Below, piece after piece: positions 1-8,616 of a stretch of 64,000 nt of DNA. Source of the DNA: Aliitabrizicola sp031408575 (lineage in GTDB: Bacteria > Pseudomonadota > Alphaproteobacteria > Rhodobacterales > Rhodobacteraceae); contig JANNWS010000146.1 of the NCBI GenBank assembly GCA_031408575.1, positions 1 to 64,000 on the forward strand, given 5' to 3'. The notes beneath the pieces were generated by a model that worked only from the letters and a program-made list of their open reading frames with translations, did not search any database and was not told the origin of the DNA. The translations under genes and the position numbers were made by a program. Within the stretch, counting starts at the first letter, position 1; each line of letters starts with the position of its first letter.

Positions 1-1362
1 GACGACGTGGAAGAAGAACTGATGGGCCTGGAGCCGTGGCGCGTGGCCGCGATCCATGACGCAGTTGATGCCGCTGATGCGGGCCTGCTGTCCGATCTGA
101 TGGCTCCGCTTCATGCCGCGGACATCGCCGACCTTCTGGAACAGATCAGCCCGTCGGACCGCCGCAGTCTGCTGGCCCTGTGGTCGGGCGAGATCGACGG
201 CGAGATCCTGTCCGAAATCGACGAGTCGATCCGCGAAGAGGTGATCGACGCGCTGCCGCGCAGTGTGCTGACCGATGCGGTGCGCGAGCTTGATACCGAC
301 GACGTGGTCGATATTCTGGAGGATCTGGAGCAGCCGCAGCAGGACATGATCCTGAACGCGCTGGAAGATGCCGACCGGGTGGCGGTGCAGCAGGCAATGG
401 CCTATCCCGAAGGCTCGGCCGGGCGCCTGATGCAGCGCGAGGTGGTGGTGGCCCCCGAACACTGGACGGTGGGCGAAGCAATTGATTTTATGCGTGTTTC
501 AGACTGGCTGCCGGATCAGTTCTATCACGTCATTCTGGTTGATCCCCGGATGAAGCCGCAGGGCTATGTGACGCTGGGGCGGCTGTTGTCGTCCAAGCGC
601 GACGTGCGGCTGCGCGATCTGGCCGAAGACAGCTTCCGCACCATTACGGTGACCGAAGAAGAGGCGGACGTTGCCTATATCTTCAACCAATATCATCTGA
701 TTTCCTGCCCGGTGGTCGATGCGAATGACAGGCTGGTGGGCGTGATCACCATCGACGATGCGATGAACGTTCTGGATGAGGAACACGAGGAAGACATCCT
801 GCGCCTTGCCGGGGTGGGCGACGAATCCAACGTGTCGGACGGTTCTTTCGCCACCGCGCGCCAGCGGCTGCCGTGGCTGGTGATCAACCTTTTCACGGCG
901 TCGATCTCGGCCTTTGTGATCTCGCGGTTCGAAGGCACGATTTCGGCGATTGTCATGCTTGCGGCCCTGATGCCGATTGTCGCCTCCACCGGCGGCATCG
1001 CGGGAACACAATCGCTTGCCGTCGCGGTACGGGCGCTGGCGACACGCGATCTCACGGCATCCAACGCGCGCCGCGTGGTGTTGCGCGAACTGGGGGCGGG
1101 GGTGCTGAACGGGTTGGCGCTGGCGGTGATACTTGGCTTTGCGGGCTTTGTGATCTTTGGCGATCCCAAGCTGGGCATCGTGCTGGGGTTGGCGATGATC
1201 TGCAATCAGGTGGTGGCGGCGCTGGGCGGTGTTCTGGTGCCGCTGACGCTCAGCAGGATGGGACTTGACCCGGCGCTTGCGTCCGGCACCTTCGTGACCA
1301 CGCTGACCGATGTGATGGGCTTTCTTGCCTTCCTCGGCTTTGCCACGATGCTGCTGCTGTGA
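1..1362 (+). CDS. mgtE: Magnesium transporter MgtE (5' end probably outside the window)
   Basis: Inner-membrane Mg2+ channel/transporter of the MgtE family. Counting from a GTG at position 7, residues 1-125 form the acidic helical MgtE N domain, about 130-255 hold two CBS domains that sense cytosolic Mg2+, and the membrane part starts near residue 287. The C-terminal half has about five hydrophobic segments. Length (451 residues) is near the family norm, but the frame is open to the window edge, so a few N-terminal residues are probably missing. The stop overlaps the next gene by 4 bases, which implies translational coupling. Family assignment is firm; the start is not. Confidence 0.93.
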   Translation, partial: DDVEEELMGLEPWRVAAIHDAVDAADAGLLSDLMAPLHAADIADLLEQISPSDRRSLLALWSGEIDGEILSEIDESIREEVIDALPRSVLTDAVRELDTDDVVDILEDLEQPQQDMILNALEDADRVAVQQAMAYPEGSAGRLMQREVVVAPEHWTVGEAIDFMRVSDWLPDQFYHVILVDPRMKPQGYVTLGRLLSSKRDVRLRDLAEDSFRTITVTEEEADVAYIFNQYHLISCPVVDANDRLVGVITIDDAMNVLDEEHEEDILRLAGVGDESNVSDGSFATARQRLPWLVINLFTASISAFVISRFEGTISAIVMLAALMPIVASTGGIAGTQSLAVAVRALATRDLTASNARRVVLRELGAGVLNGLALAVILGFAGFVIFGDPKLGIVLGLAMICNQVVAALGGVLVPLTLSRMGLDPALASGTFVTTLTDVMGFLAFLGFATMLLL

Positions 1363-1910
1363 CCCTTGCCGCAATCAAGGCCGGGGCGCGACGTGCGGCC
1401 TTCGCCACCCGCAAAGCGGCTTTTGCGGCGGGGCAGGGGCAGGCCGCGGAATTGCTGGCGGATTTTCTCGGGGCGCAGGCAGGCCGCGTACTGTCAGGCT
1501 ATATGCCGATGCGGACCGAGATTGATCCGCTGCCCGCAATGGCCGCCCATGACGGCCCGGTCTGCGTGCCGGTGATCGTGGGCAAGGGGCTGGCGCTGCG
1601 GTTTCGCGAATGGTCGCCGGGTTGTGCGATGATCGACGGCGAATTTGGCGCGCTGATCCCCGCCGACGGGGCGTGGCTGGAACCCGAGGTGCTGATTGTA
1701 CCGCTGCTGGCCTTTGACGCGCGCGGATACCGGCTTGGCTATGGCGGCGGGTTTTACGACCGCACGCTGGAGCGGTTGCGGGCGCGTCACCGGTTGCTGG
1801 CCGTCGGATTTGGCTTTGCGGCGCAAGAGGTGGCCGAGGTGCCGGTTGAGCCGACCGATCAGCGGCTGGATGCAATCCTGACGGAAAACGGGCTGGTGAC
1901 GCTTCTTTAA
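1359..1910 (+). CDS. 5-formyltetrahydrofolate cyclo-ligase
   Basis: Cytosolic enzyme that converts 5-formyl-THF to 5,10-methenyl-THF with ATP, returning the folate to the one-carbon pool. The family signature YGGGFYDRTL is visible around residues 127-136. The length of 183 residues fits the family (about 180-200), and the N-terminal basic stretch is where the ATP-binding R/K motif lies. It starts at a GTG that overlaps the mgtE stop as GTGA. A hairpin-bearing intergenic element follows and could end the transcript. Confidence 0.92.
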   Translation: MTLAAIKAGARRAAFATRKAAFAAGQGQAAELLADFLGAQAGRVLSGYMPMRTEIDPLPAMAAHDGPVCVPVIVGKGLALRFREWSPGCAMIDGEFGALIPADGAWLEPEVLIVPLLAFDARGYRLGYGGGFYDRTLERLRARHRLLAVGFGFAAQEVAEVPVEPTDQRLDAILTENGLVTLL

Positions 1911-1915
1911 CTCGC

Positions 1916-1964
1916 GTCTTCTCTGAGAAATATCCCACGGGGGTGCGGGGGTGTGAAACCCCCG
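1916..1964. repeat. Rhodobacteraceae-type intergenic hairpin element, copy A
   Basis: Arms CGGGGG at 1946-1951 and CCCCCG at 1959-1964 enclose a 7-base loop and are preceded by an AT patch (AAATATCCCAC) at 1928-1938. Read on the minus strand it matches a second copy at 37984-38032: G-run, TTT, C-run, ACCCCC, then ATATTT/TATTTT and a purine-rich GAnAAGA tail. I recognise this as a common intergenic pattern in Rhodobacterales genomes. Being just past a stop codon it may work as a terminator. A second GC hairpin follows at about 1980-2005. Confidence 0.6.
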
Positions 1965-2062
1965 TTTGTTGCCCACGGGGCGCGGGGGGGCAGACGGCCC
2001 CCCGCTCGCGCGACCCACGCTTGCCCTTGCCCTTCCCCCGTGCCCCTTCTATCCCGTCAATC

Positions 2063-2875
2063 ATGAAGCTTCTTTTCCTTGGCGATGTCATGGGCCGTGC
2101 CGGGCGCACTGCTATCGGCGAGCGGCTGCCAAAGCTGCGCGGTGACTGGGGCCTCGATTTCGTCGTGGTGAATGGCGAGAACGCGTCCTCGGGTGCGGGG
2201 CTGACGCCGGAACATGCCAAGCTGATCTTCTCCGCCGGGGCCGATTGCGTGACGCTGGGCGATCACGCCTTCGATCAGAAAGACATGCTCAGCCACATCG
2301 ACAGCGAACCACGCCTGATCCGCCCGCTGAACTTTGCCAAGGCGGCACCGGGGCGGGGCGCGCGACTGTTTGCGGCCACAAACGGGCGCAAGGTGCTGGT
2401 GGTGCAGGCGCTGGGTCAGGTATTCATGAAGCGGCCCTTCGATGATCCGTTCTCGGCGGTCGAGGCGGTGCTGAAGGCGCATCCGCTGGGGGGGCTGGCG
2501 CAGGCCACCATTGTCGAGATTCATGCCGAGGCGACGAGCGAAAAGATGGCGATGGGCCATTGGTGCGACGGGCGCGCCAGCCTGGTCGTCGGCACCCATA
2601 CCCATGTGCCGACGGGCGACGCGCAGATACTGGGCGGTGGCACGGCCTATCTGACCGACGCGGGCATGTGCGGCGACTACAATTCCGTTATCGGCATGGA
2701 CAAGGCCGAACCGCTGCGCCGCTTCATCACCGGCATGGCCAAGGCGCGGTTCGAGCCTGCGTCGGGCGAGGCGACGCTGTCGGGCGTCTATCTCGAAACC
2801 GATGACCGCACCGGGCTTGCCACAAAGGTCAGGATGATCCGCCTTGGGGGCCGGCTGGAACAGGCCGGCCCGTGA
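2063..2875 (+). CDS. YmdB-like metallophosphoesterase (TIGR00282 family)
   Basis: Calcineurin-like dinuclear metal phosphodiesterase related to Bacillus YmdB, which hydrolyses 2',3'-cyclic nucleotides. Metal-binding motifs are in order: GDVMGRAG near the N terminus, NGENAS (about residue 33), GDHAFD (about residue 69), then HAE and the C-terminal GTHTHVPTGD. I chose the ATG at 2063 because the protein then begins MKLLFLGDVMG, the family's normal N terminus; the frame extends upstream only through the GC-rich repeat. The product is 270 residues, full family length. Its stop overlaps the following transporter start as GTGA. The physiological substrate here is not known. Confidence 0.9.
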   Translation: MKLLFLGDVMGRAGRTAIGERLPKLRGDWGLDFVVVNGENASSGAGLTPEHAKLIFSAGADCVTLGDHAFDQKDMLSHIDSEPRLIRPLNFAKAAPGRGARLFAATNGRKVLVVQALGQVFMKRPFDDPFSAVEAVLKAHPLGGLAQATIVEIHAEATSEKMAMGHWCDGRASLVVGTHTHVPTGDAQILGGGTAYLTDAGMCGDYNSVIGMDKAEPLRRFITGMAKARFEPASGEATLSGVYLETDDRTGLATKVRMIRLGGRLEQAGP

Positions 2876-3768
2876 CACCGGGGCGGCGTTTCGGGCTGGT
2901 TGCGGTGGTGTTGGTTCTGGGGATCGGCTGGGGCAGCACGCAATCGCTGGGCAAGATGGCGGTGTCCACCGGCCATGGGCATTTTGGCCTGATCTTCTGG
3001 CAACTGGTGGTGGGCGCGCTGGTGATGGGGGCGATCCTTGCGCTGCGGCGGCGCGGGCTGCCGCTGACCCGCGCGACGCTGGGGTTCGGGGCGCTGATTG
3101 CCCTGATCGGTACGATCATTCCGAACTCCACCTTCTACATCGCCGTTGGCCACCTGCCCGCAGGCATCATGTCGATCCTGATTTCGACGATCCCGATCAT
3201 GGCCTTTCCGATCGCCCTTCTGCTGGGGATGGAACGGTTCAGTGCGCTGCGGCTGGTCGGGCTGATCTGTGGTCTGGCCGGTGTGGCGATCATTGCCTTG
3301 CCGCAGGCGGAGTTGCCGGGCGGTGCGGCCCTTGCCTGGATACCGGTCGCGATGATCGGGCCGCTGTTCTATGCCATCGAAGGCAATGTGGTGGCCAGAT
3401 GGGGCACGGCGGGGCTGGACCCGGTGCAGACGATGTTTGCGGCCAGCGTCATCGGTGCGGTGATCGTGCTACCTCTGGTGTTGACAAACGGCCAGTGGAT
3501 TGACCCGACGGCCCCCTGGGGGCGGGCAGAACGGGCGCTTGTGATCTTATCGGTCATCCATGCGTTCATGTATGCGGGCTATGTCTGGCTGGCGGGGACC
3601 GCCGGCGCGGTGTTTGCCGCGCAAACCTCGTACATCGTGACGGCGGCAGGTGTGTGCTGGGCTATGGCGCTGTTGGGCGAGCGGTTCAGCCCGCTGGTCT
3701 GGGCGGCGGGTGCTGTCATGATGCTGGGGCTGGCGCTGGTACAGCCGCGGGGACGGGCTGCGGGTTGA
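2872..3768 (+). CDS. EamA/DMT family transporter
   Basis: Inner-membrane drug/metabolite transporter of 298 residues with about ten hydrophobic helices arranged as two EamA repeats. The first repeat starts at residue 8 with LVAVVLVLGIGWGS, the second near residue 150. Family members export amino acids, nucleosides or other small metabolites; nothing in the sequence fixes the substrate. It starts at a GTG overlapping the preceding phosphoesterase stop, so the two are translated together, although no functional link is obvious. Confidence 0.88.
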   Translation: MTPGRRFGLVAVVLVLGIGWGSTQSLGKMAVSTGHGHFGLIFWQLVVGALVMGAILALRRRGLPLTRATLGFGALIALIGTIIPNSTFYIAVGHLPAGIMSILISTIPIMAFPIALLLGMERFSALRLVGLICGLAGVAIIALPQAELPGGAALAWIPVAMIGPLFYAIEGNVVARWGTAGLDPVQTMFAASVIGAVIVLPLVLTNGQWIDPTAPWGRAERALVILSVIHAFMYAGYVWLAGTAGAVFAAQTSYIVTAAGVCWAMALLGERFSPLVWAAGAVMMLGLALVQPRGRAAG

Positions 3769-3818
3769 TTGATCCGAAATCTCTGCTAGAACAGTCGTGA
3801 TTTAAAGCGGAGATCGGC

Positions 3819-5603
3819 ATGATCGGCATAGAGTTCTCGCAACCCGTGCAAGCCTGGGTAGCTCTGGCCATCGTCGCCGTGATGCTGGTGCTGTTCGTGC
3901 TGGAGCGATACCCCCCCGAAGTCGTGGCAATCAGCGGCGCGGCGGTGATGCTGCTTTTGGGCATTTTGCCGTTCGCCGAGGCAGCGGATGTTCTGTCGAA
4001 TTCGGCACCCTGGACGATCGCTTTCATGTTTCTGGTGATGGGCGGACTGGTGCGGACCGGGTCACTGGAATATGTGACCCGGTCGGCCGAGAAACATGCG
4101 GCCACCCATCCGGCGCGCACGTTGCTGTTGCTGTTCAGCTTCGTGGTGGTCGCTTCGGCGTTCATGAACAACACGCCAGTTGTTGCGGTGATGATTCCGG
4201 TGGTCATGCAGGTTGCGCTGAAGATGAATCTTGCGCCCTCCAAGCTTTTGATCCCACTCAGTTACATGACGGTTCTGGGGGGCATGATCACGCTGATCGG
4301 AACGTCGACCAACCTGCTGGTGGACGGTGTGGCGCGCGCGCAGGGGCTGGAGCCGTTCGGCATTTTCGAAATCGCGCCGCTGGGCATCGCTGTGGTGCTG
4401 GTGGGTGGGCTGTTCCTTGCGATCTTTGGCAACCGGTTGCTGCCCGACCGCCAATCCATGGGGATGCTGCTGAACAACCGCAGCAAAATGAAATACTTCA
4501 CCGAAGTTGCCGTGCCCGAAAACTCGGGTCTGATCGGCAGTCCGGTGCTGGGGATCGACATCTTCAAGCATCCGGGTGTCCGGGTGATCGACGTGCTGCG
4601 CGGCGATGCGTCGTTGCGGCGCGATCTGGCGTCGGTGGCACTTGAGGCTGGCGACCGCGTGGTGCTGCGAACCGAGATGACGCAGCTTCTGGGGCTGCAG
4701 CAGCGCACCGATCTGCATCTGGTGGACAAGCTGAGTTCGGTTCAGACGGAGACGGTCGAAGTGCTGATTTCCCCCGGTTGCCGGATGGAGGGGCGGTCGC
4801 TGGGTGAATTGCGACTGCGGCGGCGCTACGGTGTCTATGTGCTGGCGGCGCATCGGCGCAACCAGAACATCGGACGCCAACTGGACGATCTGGTGGTGCG
4901 GATCGGTGATACGCTGCTTCTGGAAGGCAGCGCTCTGGATATTCAGCGGCTGGCTGCCGATATGGATCTGGTCGATATCACCCGCCCCACGGCGAAGCCG
5001 TTTCGCGGTACCAAAGTGCCGATTGCAGTGGCCGCATTGGCGGGCATCGTCGTGCTTTCGGCGCTGGATGTGGCCCCTATCCAGGTGCTGGCGATCCTGG
5101 CGGTGGCGGTCATCCTGATCACCCGTTGCATCGACTCCGAAGAGGCGTTCAGCTTTGTCGACGGGCGGTTGCTGGCCATGATCTTTGGCATGATTGCCGT
5201 GGGGGCGGGTCTGGAACATGCAGGGGCGGTGACGCTGATCGTGGGTGCCGTTAGTCCCTACATGGTCGGGCTTTCGCCGTTCATGACGATTTTCTGTGTG
5301 TATTTTCTCGGGCTTGTGATGACAGAGTTCCTGTCGAACAACGCCGTCGCGGTGGTTCTGACGCCGATTGCCATCCATCTGGGCCAGTCACTTGGAATGG
5401 ACCCGCGTCCCTTTGCCGTGGCAGTGATGTTTTCCGCGTCGGTCGCATTCGCGACACCCATCGGGTATCAGACCAACATGATGGTCTATGGTCCGGGAGG
5501 GTACAAGTTCTCGGATTTTCTGCGCGTCGGGGTGCCGCTGAATATTCTGACGGGGCTGGTGGCCTGCGTCCTGATCCCGGTCATCTGGCCGCTTTACCCC
5601 TGA
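3819..5603 (+). CDS. SLC13/CitT-ArsB superfamily permease with two RCK_C (TrkA-C) domains
   Basis: Inner-membrane permease of the divalent anion/Na+ symporter type. Residues 1-210 and 395-594 carry the hydrophobic helices. Between them, about residues 225-385, are two soluble TrkA-C/RCK_C-like modules, visible from the repeated G-x-S-L-x-E-L and G-D-x-L-L-L-x-G pattern. The motif NNTPVV (about residue 109) and its counterpart SNNAVAV (about residue 507) are the paired NTP/NAV-type anion and Na+ sites of this superfamily. Sulfate, dicarboxylate or a related anion is the probable substrate. A GGAG-type ribosome site precedes the ATG. It stands alone, 50 bases after the EamA gene. Confidence 0.9.
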   Translation: MIGIEFSQPVQAWVALAIVAVMLVLFVLERYPPEVVAISGAAVMLLLGILPFAEAADVLSNSAPWTIAFMFLVMGGLVRTGSLEYVTRSAEKHAATHPARTLLLLFSFVVVASAFMNNTPVVAVMIPVVMQVALKMNLAPSKLLIPLSYMTVLGGMITLIGTSTNLLVDGVARAQGLEPFGIFEIAPLGIAVVLVGGLFLAIFGNRLLPDRQSMGMLLNNRSKMKYFTEVAVPENSGLIGSPVLGIDIFKHPGVRVIDVLRGDASLRRDLASVALEAGDRVVLRTEMTQLLGLQQRTDLHLVDKLSSVQTETVEVLISPGCRMEGRSLGELRLRRRYGVYVLAAHRRNQNIGRQLDDLVVRIGDTLLLEGSALDIQRLAADMDLVDITRPTAKPFRGTKVPIAVAALAGIVVLSALDVAPIQVLAILAVAVILITRCIDSEEAFSFVDGRLLAMIFGMIAVGAGLEHAGAVTLIVGAVSPYMVGLSPFMTIFCVYFLGLVMTEFLSNNAVAVVLTPIAIHLGQSLGMDPRPFAVAVMFSASVAFATPIGYQTNMMVYGPGGYKFSDFLRVGVPLNILTGLVACVLIPVIWPLYP

Positions 5604-5680
5604 AGCCGGGCGGGCTTGCGGCGTCGGGTGTGGCTGTCATATAGAAGCGCCCACACGACAATGACGATCGGAGACGGGTC

Positions 5681-6421
5681 ATGGCAGGCCATTCGAAATG
5701 GGCGAACATCCAGCACCGCAAGGGCAAGCAGGACAAGTTGCGGTCCAAGGCATTCTCGAAGCTGGCAAAGGAAATCACCGTTGCCGCCAAGATGGGTGAC
5801 CCCGATCCCGACAAGAACCCCCGTCTGCGGCTGGCGGTGAAGGCGGCAAAAGCGGTGTCGGTGCCGAAGGATGTCATTGATCGCGCTATCAAGAAATCCA
5901 TGGCGGGTGAGGCGGAAGACTATACGGAACTGCGCTATGAAGGCTATGGGCCGAATGGGATTGCGATCATCGTCGAGACGATGACTGACAACCTGAACCG
6001 CACCGCAAGCAACGTCCGCAGCTATTTCACCAAGAACGGCGGCAATCTGGGCACCACCGGATCGGTCAGTTTCATGTTCGACCGGGTGGGCGAGATCACC
6101 TATCCCGTGACTGCCGGCGATGCCGACACGGTGATGATGGCGGCGCTGGAGGCAGGGGCCGACGATGTGGAATCCGATGAGGACGGCCACTGGATCTATT
6201 GCCCCGACAACTCTTTGGCCGAGGTGAGCGATTCGCTTGAAAAGTCGCTGGGCGAAAGTACCGAAGCCAAGCTGATCTGGAAACCGCAGACCCGTACGGA
6301 TGTGGATTTCGATACGGCGGTAAAGCTGATGAAGCTGATCGACACGCTGGAAGAGGATGACGATGTGCAGACCGTCACCGCCAATTTCGATGTGCCGGAA
6401 GAGGTCGCGGCACGGCTTTGA
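5681..6421 (+). CDS. yebC: YebC/PmpR family protein
   Basis: The N-terminal MAGHSKWANIQHRKGKQD is the unmistakable start of the YebC family, and the 246-residue length is standard. Members were first described as transcriptional regulators (PmpR); more recent work shows some act on ribosomes stalled at difficult peptide stretches. The acidic C-terminal third (EEDDDVQ) is typical. The ATG follows a GGAGACGGG ribosome-binding region. It is monocistronic as far as can be seen. Confidence 0.96.
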   Translation: MAGHSKWANIQHRKGKQDKLRSKAFSKLAKEITVAAKMGDPDPDKNPRLRLAVKAAKAVSVPKDVIDRAIKKSMAGEAEDYTELRYEGYGPNGIAIIVETMTDNLNRTASNVRSYFTKNGGNLGTTGSVSFMFDRVGEITYPVTAGDADTVMMAALEAGADDVESDEDGHWIYCPDNSLAEVSDSLEKSLGESTEAKLIWKPQTRTDVDFDTAVKLMKLIDTLEEDDDVQTVTANFDVPEEVAARL

Positions 6422-6500
6422 GGCGATGGGATTTCCATACGGTCAGCCTGTCGGATGCACATGCAGGCTGAACTGATCGGGAATTGACAGCGGGACGCAA

Positions 6501-6559
6501 CCCCGGACCTGATCCGGGCGTTCCCGACCATAGCAAGAGGCCCCCGATCAGGTCCGGGG
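6501..6559. repeat. REP-like inverted repeat (14-bp arms)
   Basis: CCCCGGACCTGATC at 6501-6514 is an exact reverse complement of 6546-6559, separated by 31 bases. The CCGGACCTGATCCGGG word is a familiar dispersed palindromic element in alphaproteobacterial genomes. It lies in the gap between yebC and the LysE-type exporter, where it could act as a terminator or mRNA stabiliser. No coding function. Confidence 0.7.
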
Positions 6560-6618
6560 CTGCGATGCGCGGGCGGGGGTGCGACGCCAGCGGCACGGGG
6601 CGCAGGGATGACACACGG

Positions 6619-7224
6619 ATGTTCACGTCACTGGGTTCTGGCTTTCTCGTCTCGCTCAGCCTGATTGCGGCCATCGGCGCGCAGAATGCCTTTGTGCTGC
6701 GCCAAGGGATCCGGCACGAGCATGTGGGGGCGGTGGTGCTGGCCTGTGCGCTGTCGGATGCGCTGCTGATCGTCGTCGGTGTGGCGGGGTTCGGGGCGGT
6801 CTCGGCCCATGTCCCATGGTTGGGGCAGGCAATGCGGTTGGGCGGGGCGGGGTTTCTGATCGTCTATAGTGCGTTGCGATTCCGGGCGGCGCTGCGCGGC
6901 GGTGAGGCGCTGCTTCCGGCGGCGGGGCGTGCGGCCCCGCTGGGGCGGGTGCTGGCCACCTGTCTGTTGCTGACCTGGGCGAACCCGCATGTCTATCTGG
7001 ATGCGCTGGTGCTGATCGGGTCGATCTCGGCACAGTATGCGCCCAATGCGGGGGCGTTCGCGGCCGGGGCGGTGGCGGGATCGTTCGTGTTCTTTGCGGC
7101 GCTGGGCTATGGCGCGCGCCTGCTGGCCCCGGTGTTTGCGCGCCCGCGCGCCTGGGTGGTGCTGGAGGTGGTCGTGGGCTGCACGATGTGGGCAATTGCG
7201 GCGGCGCTGCTGATCGGGGGCTGA
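6619..7224 (+). CDS. LysE/ArgO family amino-acid exporter
   Basis: Inner-membrane exporter of about six helices and 201 residues. The N-terminal stretch SLIAAIGAQNAFVLRQGI is the LysE/ArgO signature, and NPHVYLDALVLIG near residue 118 matches the second conserved block (NPxxYLD). This subgroup exports basic amino acids such as arginine or lysine. I start at the ATG at 6619; the frame is open further upstream, but that part runs through the inverted repeat and is not family-like. No LysR partner is adjacent. Confidence 0.9.
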   Translation: MFTSLGSGFLVSLSLIAAIGAQNAFVLRQGIRHEHVGAVVLACALSDALLIVVGVAGFGAVSAHVPWLGQAMRLGGAGFLIVYSALRFRAALRGGEALLPAAGRAAPLGRVLATCLLLTWANPHVYLDALVLIGSISAQYAPNAGAFAAGAVAGSFVFFAALGYGARLLAPVFARPRAWVVLEVVVGCTMWAIAAALLIGG

Positions 7225-7253
7225 CCGCCATCCGCCGACCGGCGCATCGGCAT

Positions 7254-7282
7254 TTGACAGATGTGCTGCATCTGCATAGTCA
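7254..7282 (+). promoter_or_regulatory. Putative sigma-70 promoter of the UDP-glucose dehydrogenase gene
   Basis: A perfect -35 hexamer TTGACA at 7254-7259 is followed after 17 bases by TAGTCA at 7277-7282, a weak -10. It lies 33 bases upstream of the ugd ATG. The -35 match and spacing are good; the -10 match is only three of six bases. Confidence 0.4.
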
Positions 7283-7314
7283 GACGGCGGGGCGGTTCTA
7301 AAAGGTGCGCTGTC

Positions 7315-8616
7315 ATGAAAATTGCAATGATTGGGACGGGCTATGTGGGCCTTGTCTCGGGTGTTTGTTTTTCGGATTTCGGGCATGACGTGGTTTGCGT
7401 CGACAAAGATCCGGCCAAGATCGAAAAGTTGATGCGGGGCGAGATTCCGATCTTCGAGCCGGGGCTGGACGTGCTGATGGCCAAGAACGTGAAGGCCGGG
7501 CGGTTGTCGTTCACGCTGGATATCGCGGCGGCAGTGGCGGGCGCGGATGCGGTGTTCATCGCCGTCGGCACGCCGACGCGGCGGGGCGATGGCCATGCGG
7601 ACCTGACCTATGTGATGGCGGCGGCGGCGGAAATTGGTGCGGCCCTGACCGGATACGCCGTGATCGTGACGAAATCGACAGTGCCGGTCGGCACTAACCG
7701 CGCGGTGCAGGCAGCGGTTCTGGCCGCGGCCCCCAAGGCCGATTTCGATGTGGCGTCGAACCCCGAATTCCTGCGCGAAGGCGCTGCGATCGACGATTTC
7801 ATGCGGCCCGACCGCGTGGTGGTGGGCGTCGAAACCGAACGGGCGAAGGCGGTGATGGCCGGTATCTACCGCCCGCTGTTCCTGCGCGATTTCCCGGTGG
7901 TCTATACCGATCTGGAAAGCGCCGAGATGATCAAATACGCGGCCAACGCGTTCCTTGCGATCAAGATCACCTTCATCAACGAGATCGCCGCCCTGTGCGA
8001 AAAAGTCGGGGCCGACATCAAGTCCGTGTCCAAGGGCATCGGGTTGGATGGGCGGATCGGGAACAAGTTCCTGCATGCCGGTCCCGGCTACGGCGGATCG
8101 TGTTTCCCCAAGGATACCAAGGCGCTGGCCCGCATTGGTCAGGAACATGCCGTGCCGATGCAGATCACCGAAACGGTGATCAAGGTGAACGAAGAGATCA
8201 AGCGGCGGATGGTGGACAAGATCGTCGATATGTGTGGCGGGATCAGCGGCAAGACGGTGGCGGTGCTGGGCGTGACCTTCAAGCCGAACACCGACGATAT
8301 GCGCGATGCGCCGTCGCTGACCATCGTGCCGGCGCTGATCGGGGGCGGTGCCAAGGTGCGTGTCGTCGATCCCGAGGGGCGGCGCGAGGGGATCAAGCTG
8401 CTGCCGGGGGTCGAATGGCATGAGAGTGCCTATGACGCCGCCGCAGGTGCCGATGCCGTGGTGATCTTGACCGAGTGGAACGAGTTTCGCGCGCTGGATC
8501 TGTCGCGGCTCGCAGGGTCGATGGCGGTGGCGCGGATGGCCGATCTGCGCAACATCTATTCGGCGGAAGTGGCCGGGGCAGCCGGGTTCAAGGACTACGT
8601 GGCGGTCGGGTGCTAA
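7315..8616 (+). CDS. ugd: UDP-glucose 6-dehydrogenase
   Basis: Oxidises UDP-glucose to UDP-glucuronate with two NAD+, supplying acidic sugar for capsule or exopolysaccharide. The N-terminal Rossmann motif is GTGYVGLVSG. The catalytic cysteine lies in GPGYGGSCFPKDTKAL (about residue 262). The C-terminal NAD/sugar domain begins around residue 310 (GVTFKPNTDDMRDAPS). Its 433 residues are full length. The ATG at 7315 gives the family N terminus MKIAMIGTGYVG. It converges on the next gene with a 4-base overlap of the 3' ends. It opens the polysaccharide region that continues to GalE. Confidence 0.96.
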   Translation: MKIAMIGTGYVGLVSGVCFSDFGHDVVCVDKDPAKIEKLMRGEIPIFEPGLDVLMAKNVKAGRLSFTLDIAAAVAGADAVFIAVGTPTRRGDGHADLTYVMAAAAEIGAALTGYAVIVTKSTVPVGTNRAVQAAVLAAAPKADFDVASNPEFLREGAAIDDFMRPDRVVVGVETERAKAVMAGIYRPLFLRDFPVVYTDLESAEMIKYAANAFLAIKITFINEIAALCEKVGADIKSVSKGIGLDGRIGNKFLHAGPGYGGSCFPKDTKALARIGQEHAVPMQITETVIKVNEEIKRRMVDKIVDMCGGISGKTVAVLGVTFKPNTDDMRDAPSLTIVPALIGGGAKVRVVDPEGRREGIKLLPGVEWHESAYDAAAGADAVVILTEWNEFRALDLSRLAGSMAVARMADLRNIYSAEVAGAAGFKDYVAVGC

